NCBI GenBank assembly: GCA_965240325.2
Contig: OZ251252.1
Coordinates: 682,001 to 746,000 of the forward strand
Source: Rebecca billardiae RCC1528
Lineage: Eukaryota; Haptophyta
Length of the DNA: 64,000 nucleotides
Direction of reading: 5' to 3'
Shown: in pieces, positions 1-7,580 of the stretch
Position numbering within the stretch: position 1 is the stretch's first letter
Layout of the letters: each line of letters opens with the position of its first letter
Program-made: the position numbers and the translations under genes
Notes under the pieces: generated by a model
The model's input: the letters and a program-made list of their open reading frames with translations, nothing else
What the model was told of the DNA's origin: nothing
Databases searched by the model: none

Positions 1-12
1 TGAGCTTTTTGC

Positions 13-853
13 GGCCGGATGTGATCGTTCGAAGGCGCAAACGCGGCTGCGAGTGATCCGGAGACATATCAGCTGGCCGCATGCAAGCGCCCAGCCTGGT
101 AGCTCACCTTCTCGTCGCCTCACCACTGGGGCGTACGCTCGGTGACTCGGCAAGCCGCAGCGCGCGTGTGGCGACTCAGGGCGAGAGAGGGGATGACAGG
201 TAATGTTTGCGCTGAGAGCAGGCCGGGGCATGGTTAGTAAAGACCGGCTACCCACTTCGCGCGCTTCATTGCACTGCACCATCGACCGTGAGCGCGCCTG
301 GAAGAAGGCGTCACAAAGATGCCGTGCGAGAAGACCGCCATCTCGGAGACTTTGGTCTTTGGACGCTTCTTGGTCGACTCCTGAATACCCTTTTCACCGT
401 GGGCTGCAGGCCGTTGTCCACACACCAAGAACGGTCGGCGCGGGGAGCCAAAGTTGGACGAGCGCAGACGCGCTCAAAAACCTACGTGAGAGCAGTGCAG
501 TCACCGCGGAAAAACCGGCCGAGATGGCGGTCTTCTCGCACGGCGTCTTTGTGACGCCTTCTTCCAGGCGCGCTCACGGTCGATGGTGCAGTGCAATGAA
601 GCGCGCGAAGTGCGCAGCCGGTCTTTACTAACCATGCCCCGGCCTGCTCTCAGCGCAAACTTTACCTGTCATCTCCTCTCTCGCCCTGAGTCGCCACACG
701 CGTGCTGCGGCTTGCCGAGTCACCGAGCGTACGCCCCAGTGGTGAGGCGACGAGAACATGAGCTACCAAGCGGAGCGCTTGCATGCGGCCAGCTGACGTG
801 TCTCCGGATCACTCGCAGCCGCGTTTGCGCCTTCGAACGATCACATGCGGCCG
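13..853. mobile_element. Large fold-back (inverted-repeat) element
   Basis: Two arms of about 335 bp (13-346 and 519-853) are near-perfect reverse complements, separated by a loop of about 170 bp. Mismatches are scattered single bases. Open frames inside (203-631 +, 234-428 -) encode the same peptide on both strands only because of the inverted repeat, so they are not taken as genes. The structure is typical of fold-back or MULE-like non-autonomous transposons; no transposase is visible. The left end lies 13 bases from the window edge, so a target duplication could not be assessed. Confidence 0.85.
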
Positions 854-1238
854 TCGTGCCGCCCCCAAGAGTCGCACCAGCGAACCACGGGCGAAGCACG
901 CCCGCATGACCTTCCGCCCTCAGACCCTCCGCCGGAGGCGGAGGGTGCCGTGTAACGGCTTGGCTGCAGACTCATTCTATGATTTAACGACACAGGTAGG
1001 ACGGCGCAGGTCTCCTGATTCGTCGTCGGCAGTGCCCGATCGTCGACACGAAGTCGGCGCTGGTGGCAGAGCATAGCCTGAACCGCGATCGAATGGCTTG
1101 AGCGCGGGGGGGGGGCACGCCCGGATTTAACCGTGTGCCCGGATTTAACCGTGTGCCAACCTCGGCAACCTCGAATTGTTGACGGAGCTCATCGTCGTGT
1201 CTTGCTGTATTTGTCAGTAGGGATGAAATAAGGGGTTA
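854..1238. other. Intergenic DNA with no recognised gene
   Basis: This stretch lies between the fold-back element and the next inverted-repeat element. It holds a G run near 1106-1115 followed by two perfect tandem copies of an 18-bp unit, CCCGGATTTAACCGTGTG (1120-1137 and 1138-1155). I see no convincing coding frame. Confidence 0.5.
1120..1155. repeat. Two tandem copies of an 18-bp unit
   Basis: CCCGGATTTAACCGTGTG occurs twice head to tail without mismatch, just after a G-rich run. It is too short to call a minisatellite; it may be an end or insertion scar of a neighbouring element. Confidence 0.8.
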
Positions 1239-1737
1239 AGCCACTATAACTGTCAGGCAGCCGCCATCGTGCGGCGACGTGCCCACGGCCGACGTGCGCG
1301 AATTTGTGCGACGGCGGCAGCGACGAGGTCGCGGTCCCCGGCCGCTCCGACGCGCTCTTGACTTCCGCGTGGGACGTGCGGAGGTCAAGAACCCATCCTA
1401 CTCGTCGCCGGTGCCAACCTCGCCGCTAGCGGCGTCGCACAAATTTGATGATTGGTACCTTGGGCATGGCCCGCGGCCCGCATGCCAGGTCCGCGCGGCG
1501 CTCGGTGGGCAAGCGAGCCAAGGGGCGCAGCGAGTCCGGTGCGGCTGTCGTACGGGTTGAGCGCAAGCGCTGAGTCGCAGCCGCGCGCGCGCCGCGCCGC
1601 TGGCGCCGGGTCGCCCGGGGGAGAAGGCGCAGCTGCAGTGCTCCCCTGCCATCACGCGATCCGCCGGCAGAAAGACCAGACTTTGCGCCGGGTTTTTAAC
1701 TCCGCGCGATCTGGGTAACCTGACAGTTATAGTGGCT
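1239..1737. mobile_element. Small element with 19-bp terminal inverted repeats
   Basis: AGCCACTATAACTGTCAGG at 1239-1257 is matched exactly by its reverse complement at 1719-1737, bracketing about 460 bp of GC-rich DNA. No transposase is seen and I could not find a clear target-site duplication, so the superfamily is unassigned. A minus-strand open frame (1398-1880) crosses the right end and is probably fortuitous. Confidence 0.6.
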
Positions 1738-1876
1738 CGGCCCTTTATGATGCGAGGATTCCCGCCCCGCCAGGAACAACGACGAGTTGTCGCGCACTCG
1801 CGCACCTCTGACAATGATGATGACTGGCGGAAGGCCCATGAATGATTGTCTGATCGCTTGGATTTGATGACGATCA

Positions 1877-2785
1877 TCATGACGAATCACACCTGATATG
1901 ATTCACTTGGCTGCTACTAGCTAAGGATTGCTGATGATGATCATCGTCATGAATAATATCGGATATCCCACTGCTGTCCTGTGCCATAGGACTGGGTCCT
2001 ATGCCACAGGACAGCCACAGGGACGACTCAGTAGACGACATTTTCTCATATTGCCGAATGGTACGACTGCACCTAGGGGTCGGTAGCAGTGTCGCCACCA
2101 TCCGCCAGAGCGAGCTTGTTGTGATTTTCGACCACCACCGCATGTTTTGGGCTCCACGGATGGAGCGCGTGAAGCCGTCGCGGTCGTTGCCGCCTTGCAA
2201 CTCCACGGCGGCAACGCCGACCGCCATGTGGCACTTGTAGATGACACCCAGCTTGATGCTCACACATCGTGGTTCACTGTGTTCGACCAGAGCCATATGA
2301 GGTTCATCCACAATGCGTTTTGGTCCTCGCCAAGCATGGCATTGTACGTCACGCCGGGGCTGCGCGCGCAAGTCGCTGCGGGTCTCTCGCGTTGTCAGGT
2401 GGTTGCGAGCGAGCATCGGCGCGCATGTAGAGCAAGCCTCGGAGGTAGCCGGAACATCTTGCCATGTCGCGTGCGTGGATGGTATCGCACCTGTAGACAC
2501 GCCATGCGTGTGCCGCAGTCGATTTACGCGACGCTCGACCCGCACGCTCTTGGATTCGTGGGCTCGTGGTCCACAAGGACGGCCGCCACCATCGTGGGAG
2601 GTCCGTGGCCGCACGCACGATGGCGGTTGCCCTCTCTTCGCCCCGCCCCAGAATCGGTGTGCCACGGGCAGCAACGCGCCTGGCGGCGTGGGCGGCGGTG
2701 CGGGCGGCGGCGCGGGCATCCGGCGCGAGCACTCGCCTGCGCTGTCCGTGTCCAGGGTCGCCGCTCGGCTGCCAGGGGCGAGCAA
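1877..2785 (-). CDS. Unrecognised ORF inside the 1.2-kb element
   Basis: A 302-codon open frame nearly fills the inverted-repeat element and runs out through its left end. The middle third (about 2000-2350) has a balanced, protein-like composition with Lys, Trp, Asn and hydrophobic stretches, unlike the Arg/Ala-rich shadow frames elsewhere. The N-terminal third is Pro/Arg-rich and looks non-coding. It could be a decayed transposase, but I could not match it to a DDE family, and the same interval is also open on the plus strand (2147-2890). Confidence 0.2.
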   Translation of the reverse strand: MLAPGSRAATLDTDSAGECSRRMPAPPPAPPPTPPGALLPVAHRFWGGAKRGQPPSCVRPRTSHDGGGRPCGPRAHESKSVRVERRVNRLRHTHGVSTGAIPSTHATWQDVPATSEACSTCAPMLARNHLTTRETRSDLRAQPRRDVQCHAWRGPKRIVDEPHMALVEHSEPRCVSIKLGVIYKCHMAVGVAAVELQGGNDRDGFTRSIRGAQNMRWWSKITTSSLWRMVATLLPTPRCSRTIRQYEKMSSTESSLWLSCGIGPSPMAQDSSGISDIIHDDDHHQQSLASSSQVNHIRCDSS

Positions 2786-3106
2786 CTGACGCTGTCATGT
2801 GCTGGTTGTGGGGCCGTCCCTGGCGGCCGGTTGTCCCACAACCGAGCGCGCGCGCGCGCGCGTACGCGCGCGCGCGCCCGATCGCTGTAGCAGTGGCGGC
2901 AGGCGGAGACGGTGTGTGTCGATAGCCGGTTGAGTTGTGTGTACGATATAGCCACACCGATGATCGTACGCGCAGAACTGAGGCGCTGGCGCTCTGGTGA
3001 TCTTGTCCTATGGCTGATGGCATAGGACTGAGTCCTATCTGTTGCAGGGGGATATCCGATATATATCGTCAGCATGACAGACCTGATGATCATCAGCAAT
3101 ATATAA
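1924..3106. mobile_element. 1.2-kb terminal-inverted-repeat element
   Basis: The sequence around 1924-2012 (TTGCTGATGATGATCATCG, then a GGATATCC stretch, then a palindromic block of CATAGGAC/GTCCTATG) reappears in inverted order at about 3000-3106. Imperfect inverted repeats of about 80-90 bp thus enclose about 1 kb. The inner ends carry their own short palindromes, a subterminal pattern common in DNA transposons. The interior holds open frames on both strands and a (CG)n tract near 2848-2880. The family is not recognised. Confidence 0.6.
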
Positions 3107-3141
3107 CATCTTCGTCATCGGAAACAGCAATGATTATGCGT

Positions 3142-4404
3142 TCACGGCGGCCGAGCGGCCAGTGGCACCCGTAGCGCCACCGCCGCCGCCGACGCCGGTA
3201 AGTGCCACAGCCTGAGACTGCCACTGAGTGGCACGCGCGCGCGACACAACCGTTGCAGCTGCTGCACACCAACGCCATGGAGCACGCCGGTGGCGGAGAG
3301 CATCCGTACGCGCTCGGTGCGCCGAGACTGCGCAGTGCCGTTCCAGCTCGCCATTGGCAGGGCCGGTAGGCCGCGCGCGCGCTGCGCGTGCGCCCGGCAC
3401 CAGCCGCGCCATGCCTTGGCCCAGCGCGTCGAGCGCCGCGAGTACTTGGCGACGAGCTGGCGGCGCTCGGAGGGCAGTGGCTCCGCCTGGATTCGGGACC
3501 ACCGCGCCGCGAGCTCCGGGCGCTCGCGCAGCGCCTGGTTAAACATGTAGTGGTGGATGAAATACGGGTACACCCCACGCCTCTCATACGCGAGGATGGC
3601 GTCCAGGCCGGTGGCATTCGGACCAACCAGCGCGTCCGCCGCCAGCTCCGTCGAGCCGGTCGAGCCCTGTCGCGCGTCGGCGCAGCGGCCGCCGGCGAGG
3701 AAGTCCGCCCGCACCACGCTGCCGTTCGAGCTCTTTGTCCGCGGGTCGAGCACGATGGGCGCCGCGGCGCCAAGCCGCCGCGGCGCGAAGAGGTGGCGTG
3801 CGTACACATCCAGCCAATCAGCGAGCAGCTCGCTCGTCAGCGCCGAGCCGGCCATGAACCAGTTCGTCACCTGCCGGTCGAGCGTGGGGTGCGAGAACAC
3901 GTACGCGCCGTGCTTGCGGATCAGTGCGCGCAGCCACGTGTCGAGCGGGCGGTGGCACAGCGTCGTGACATCCGCCCACACGCCGCCGTACGCGGCGAGC
4001 AGGTACGTGCGGAGGTAGGCTGCTCGATTCGCCGCGACGAGCCGGACGCGCGTGTGCGCCCACAGCGTGTCGTAGTCGGGGAACCAGGCGAGCGCCGAGC
4101 TGGCGTTGAGGTAGTGCAGCTCGTAATCGGGGTTCATCGCGGCCCATGTCGCGACCGCGTATTGCGCGACCTCGGGTGCGCCCGCCTGCCCGGTGTCCCA
4201 GTAGCAGAAGATGCGCCGCGGCAGCGCGTGCTGCGATGCCGCGCGTCCCGCCCGGCCGCGCTCGACGAGGCGGGCGACCTGCGCGAGGTGGCGCGCGACG
4301 ACCGGCGGGTACGATGCCTCGTCACCGCGCAGGCGGTCCGATGCCACGCACACCACGCCGCTGACGACGAGAAGGACCCAACCGCGCGTCGGCATCGCCT
4401 CCAT
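3142..4404 (-). CDS. Capsule-type glycosyltransferase (Caps_synth/GT32-like)
   Basis: This predicted type II membrane or secreted glycosyltransferase has 420 residues from the ATG at 4404. That start is preferred because it is followed by a hydrophobic anchor (GWVLLVVSGVVCVAS); a longer frame begins at 4512. The core matches the Caps_synth/Gly_transf_sug family: RRIFCYWDTG near residue 65, the nucleotide-sugar site RAAYLRTYLLAAYGGVWADVTT near residues 130-155 (the YGG-W-D-T signature), and a later HHYMFNQALRERP segment. The reaction is inferred to be sugar transfer from a nucleotide sugar in the Golgi; the donor and acceptor cannot be read. The last 70 residues are Arg/Ala-rich and poorly conserved, so the 3' end could differ. 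A CAGTTTACT-family repeat lies about 110 bp upstream. Confidence 0.75.
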   Translation of the reverse strand: MEAMPTRGWVLLVVSGVVCVASDRLRGDEASYPPVVARHLAQVARLVERGRAGRAASQHALPRRIFCYWDTGQAGAPEVAQYAVATWAAMNPDYELHYLNASSALAWFPDYDTLWAHTRVRLVAANRAAYLRTYLLAAYGGVWADVTTLCHRPLDTWLRALIRKHGAYVFSHPTLDRQVTNWFMAGSALTSELLADWLDVYARHLFAPRRLGAAAPIVLDPRTKSSNGSVVRADFLAGGRCADARQGSTGSTELAADALVGPNATGLDAILAYERRGVYPYFIHHYMFNQALRERPELAARWSRIQAEPLPSERRQLVAKYSRRSTRWAKAWRGWCRAHAQRARGLPALPMASWNGTAQSRRTERVRMLSATGVLHGVGVQQLQRLCRARVPLSGSLRLWHLPASAAAVALRVPLAARPP

Positions 4405-4515
4405 GCAATTTGCGGGAGTAAAAACGGGCGCACATCTTCTGCCCAAGTTGTTCTGACTGTCGACTTGACAGTGAGGCTGCTCTGCCAGCTGTGCTGAGTT
4501 CCGACCGTACACCCA

Positions 4516-4560
4516 TACAGTTTACTAAGAATAAGAGACGCACACAGCTCAGGCAGGCGA
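4516..4560. repeat. Solo CAGTTTACT-family terminal repeat
   Basis: This is a 45-bp copy of the sequence that also forms both ends of the MITE at 4562-11627: it starts TACAGTTTACTAAGAATAAG and ends with the CAGGCAGGCGAG block. It lies immediately before that MITE, separated only by the TA target dinucleotide. Related copies occur at 13993-14020 and 29574-29614. Confidence 0.8.
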
Positions 4561-4581
4561 GTACAGTTTACTATAAGAATA

Positions 4582-5083
4582 TGTTGTGGTTTATCATTTT
4601 CTATTTTCCGACCAGTCTATTCCCTTTTCTCCATCATTTCTGACCTGGGTAAATGGCTGCACCTATACTTTTCCGACCAGCCTATTGGCCACTTCGCGTC
4701 GTTTCTCGACAGACGTTCTTCTCAACAGCGATTGGCTAAACCACCCTAAGCAGATTGGAACAATCCAGCTCACTGACCAGGCGACCTTTCCCGACAGATC
4801 AGTACTGCCCTGCTGAGTCGCTCTGAGTCATCTCGAGTCATCTAGCTTCGCGTCTAGACCCTCGCTCCGAGCCGTGAGCTCCTCTTCCTCGCCGTCGGCG
4901 GACCTCGCCTAACCTCTAACCCCGATGTCCGCCGCTGCCTCGGCTCCTGCTCCTGAGCTCTCCTCGACGACTGCCGTCAACGCTGTTCCCCCGGCGCCTC
5001 TCGTCCCCATCGCTCCGCACCAGCCCGCGCCCGCAACCGCGAGCGCGGGGCAGCATGGAGCGGTTGTGATGGGCATCCCAACA
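4582..5083 (+). repeat. 5' LTR
   Basis: This is a 502-bp long terminal repeat with TG...CA ends. It contains the gag start codon at 4925, so the first 53 Gag residues are encoded in the LTR. Short TTTTCCGACCAG-type repeats occur in its first 150 bp and may belong to the promoter region (inference). Confidence 0.95.
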
Positions 5084-6283
5084 CAGCCAATGGCCGGCGG
5101 GAGCTCGTCCGGCGGCGTCCCCTCGCTCAAGGCCCTTTCGTCGAAGGACAAGATCGTCGTCCAGACCCACATCAAGGAGCTGGTCACTAACAACCTGCCC
5201 GGCCACCTCCCCGGCTACAACGACGGCGACTATTTTGCGATGCGCTCCATGTTCGTCGTGATCTCCGTCATCATCGAGGCGGCGACGCGGGTGACGCACG
5301 GCCTGCTGCAGATGATCAACTTCAACGTCGCCATCGGCAACCTCTTCGAGGACGGCAAGGTCGACTCGCACCAGATCGGCAAGCCGCTCACGGACCAGCA
5401 GCTGCTCGCGGGCTCTTATGACGGGTTTTTCGTCGCGGGGATCGTGCTCACCATGCTCCCGACGCTGTACCCCAAGTTCTACAAGCAGCTGCTGACCCTC
5501 GTCGAGAACAACCTCAACCGCCGGTTCGTGACGCCTACCTTCTACGACGTGCTCACCGTCTACAAAGACATCTACGTCAACGCTATGGAGGAGACCAAGG
5601 TGTTGCAGGCGCTCCGGTTCGCGCTGGAGATGCCGATGAAGCTCGACTCGGAGGTCCGCTCGCACGTGTACGAGTGGTTTCACCGCTACAACGAGCTCTA
5701 CAACCTCGACCGCTTCGACCCGATCAACACCTGCTGCGCTCTCCAGATCAAGATGCAGATCGCGCTCGAGGTCAACGAGAGCGTGCTCGGGCGCGAGACG
5801 GCCATCTTTCTCCAGGGCCCGCTGCACCAAGTCTACTCGCTTGTCAAGCCGGACTGGGACAGGGAGAAGTTCAACAAGGAGATCGTGCACAAGGTGGCCG
5901 AGATCATGCACTCGCGCCTTACCTACATCTCCACCTACGTGCCGAACGTGCCGGCCACCAACCTTCTCCTCGCCGCGGCCGCCGTCGGCCCGAGCAAGCC
6001 GCAGCCGACGACTCCTACTGGTGGCGACGCGACGACGACCCAGACTAAGAAGGCTAAGCTGCCGAAGAAGCAGTGCGACCTCTGCGGCGTGGTGGGCCAC
6101 ATCGCCAAGGACTGCCTCGCGCGCTCGAAGGAGTCCACCTACAAGTGCCCGCTCTGCACCGAGGTCGGCCACCTGCCCGGCAAGTGCTCGAAGCGCACCG
6201 CTGAGAACTGGGCCTCGTTCCTCAAGATGCGCCAGCAGTCGAAGGCGTGGAAGGCGAAGAACACGGACAAGAAGCAGCAGTGA
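4925..6283 (+). CDS. gag: Gag polyprotein of the copia element
   Basis: Retrotransposon capsid and nucleocapsid protein, 452 residues. A Pro/Ala/Ser-rich N-terminus (encoded in the LTR) is followed by a helical capsid-like region (about residues 75-350). Two CCHC zinc knuckles follow, CDLCGVVGHIAKDC and CPLCTEVGHLPGKC (both CX2CX4HX4C, about residues 388-425), and then a basic tail that should bind RNA. The frame ends at a TGA (6281-6283). The same frame stays open beyond it to 6580 and reads Ser/Thr/Pro-rich, like a linker, while pol lies in another frame. A true Gag-Pol junction may therefore involve read-through plus a +1 shift, or the TGA may be a mutation. Confidence 0.9.
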   Translation: MSAAASAPAPELSSTTAVNAVPPAPLVPIAPHQPAPATASAGQHGAVVMGIPTQPMAGGSSSGGVPSLKALSSKDKIVVQTHIKELVTNNLPGHLPGYNDGDYFAMRSMFVVISVIIEAATRVTHGLLQMINFNVAIGNLFEDGKVDSHQIGKPLTDQQLLAGSYDGFFVAGIVLTMLPTLYPKFYKQLLTLVENNLNRRFVTPTFYDVLTVYKDIYVNAMEETKVLQALRFALEMPMKLDSEVRSHVYEWFHRYNELYNLDRFDPINTCCALQIKMQIALEVNESVLGRETAIFLQGPLHQVYSLVKPDWDREKFNKEIVHKVAEIMHSRLTYISTYVPNVPATNLLLAAAAVGPSKPQPTTPTGGDATTTQTKKAKLPKKQCDLCGVVGHIAKDCLARSKESTYKCPLCTEVGHLPGKCSKRTAENWASFLKMRQQSKAWKAKNTDKKQQ

Positions 6284-6566
6284 CGGTGTCTGGCGAGAGC
6301 ACAAGGCGATCCCGCTTCGACTCTAACTACTACTTGCAGTCCGGCGCCTACTTCCACGCCGGCTACCTGCCCCGCGCCGCCCTCTAATTGTTCGGCCTCT
6401 ACGACTACATCCCGGCCGACTCTCACGGCGCGCGCGGCGACTACTAATCGACCGACATCCGATTCATCCTCTACTACGGATACTACCTGTTCGGCACCTA
6501 CCCGAGCAACGCCTACTAACTCGCCGGCATTCGACCCGGGCGTGCGTTCTAACCTCATCCGCATCC

Positions 6567-7571
6567 ATGCTCGACATCAGTAACGACGGGATCGTTTCTA
6601 TCGACTCTAACGGCGACATCTACCTGTCCGACGTCGCCACTAATGGCACCGCTAAGTGCGGCGACTGCTTCTCGCTCGACCTCTCGCACGACTTTGACTA
6701 CACGACCGAGGAGCTCTCGTCTGCTCTCGCCGATATCATCCACTCGGACGGCGGCAACTACGCGCCGCGCACTATCATCCGTTATCAACCTGACCGGGCC
6801 GACGACGCAGCGGCGGCTGATCGAGCTCTTCTCGACACCGGTTCCTCTATGTCTATTTTCTCATCCACGTCTATGTTCATCGACCTTACCTACTTCGACC
6901 AACCTGTGCTTGTTCACTCTGCTAAGAAGGGCGTCACCTTCGCGGCCACCGCTTTCGGAGCCGCACAGTTTGACGTTCTCAACTCGACCGACGGCCGCAT
7001 CGTGACCATCTACTGCTCGCACGCTCTCTATTCGCCCGAGTCTGAGATGCATCTCATCAACTTCCCGGACATCCACCACGGCGGGCATCTCTCTTACGCG
7101 TACGACAACTACCGCATCTATTTGGGCGACTACACGCTCTCTTTATCCCGCCCGGCGGGTACTAAGCTCCTCCCCATCGTGATACGGCCTACACGCTACC
7201 CTGACCTGTCCTCGGACGGCCCGACCGAGAAGGACTGCGACCTCATCCAACCCGGCCGGCACTCTCGATTCTATCCTCGACTACCTCACGACCTACGAGC
7301 CGCTCTCGCCTACAACGCGGGCTCGAAGGCGCGTGCCGACCGAGAAGCTCTCGCTCACGCTCGAGCTGGGTATCCCGGACGGCGCACGCGCGCAGCTCTT
7401 CTACGGCGCGCGACTACTTTGGACTACCTCCCGGACCGCGTCCCTCTAACACGCTCTACCGGCGACCTCCTCGGGAAGTCGGTCTGCGCTCACTTTCCCT
7501 CTAAACGGCGCCAGGTCTACGAGCACGGCCTAATCGTGGCGCTGGATACATCTGGTCCTCACCCCGAGTAG
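6567..7571 (+). CDS. pol: Pol part 1: aspartic protease and start of integrase
   Basis: This 334-codon frame carries the protease active-site motif LLDTGSS (about residues 86-92), a gag-pre-integrase region, and near its end the first catalytic Asp of the integrase (VALDTSGP). It stops at a TAG (7569-7571) and the same frame continues directly into the rest of the integrase, so one stop codon splits what is normally a continuous polyprotein. The ATG at 6567 is only the first Met; the frame is open from 6327. The usual HHCC zinc-binding residues before the integrase core are not clear. Confidence 0.85.
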   Translation: MLDISNDGIVSIDSNGDIYLSDVATNGTAKCGDCFSLDLSHDFDYTTEELSSALADIIHSDGGNYAPRTIIRYQPDRADDAAAADRALLDTGSSMSIFSSTSMFIDLTYFDQPVLVHSAKKGVTFAATAFGAAQFDVLNSTDGRIVTIYCSHALYSPESEMHLINFPDIHHGGHLSYAYDNYRIYLGDYTLSLSRPAGTKLLPIVIRPTRYPDLSSDGPTEKDCDLIQPGRHSRFYPRLPHDLRAALAYNAGSKARADREALAHARAGYPGRRTRAALLRRATTLDYLPDRVPLTRSTGDLLGKSVCAHFPSKRRQVYEHGLIVALDTSGPHPE

Positions 7572-7580
7572 GCACCCGAT

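Noticed and set aside
1877-2785. piggyBac-type transposase
   Set aside because: A few residues suggested a DDE-type segment, but I could not align the catalytic Asp residues or find TTAA flanks, so no family is claimed.
3388-4497. 369-codon plus-strand frame opposite the glycosyltransferase
   Set aside because: It is antisense to a gene with clear family motifs and its product is Arg/Val/Ala-rich with no domain; GC-rich coding DNA commonly leaves the opposite strand open.
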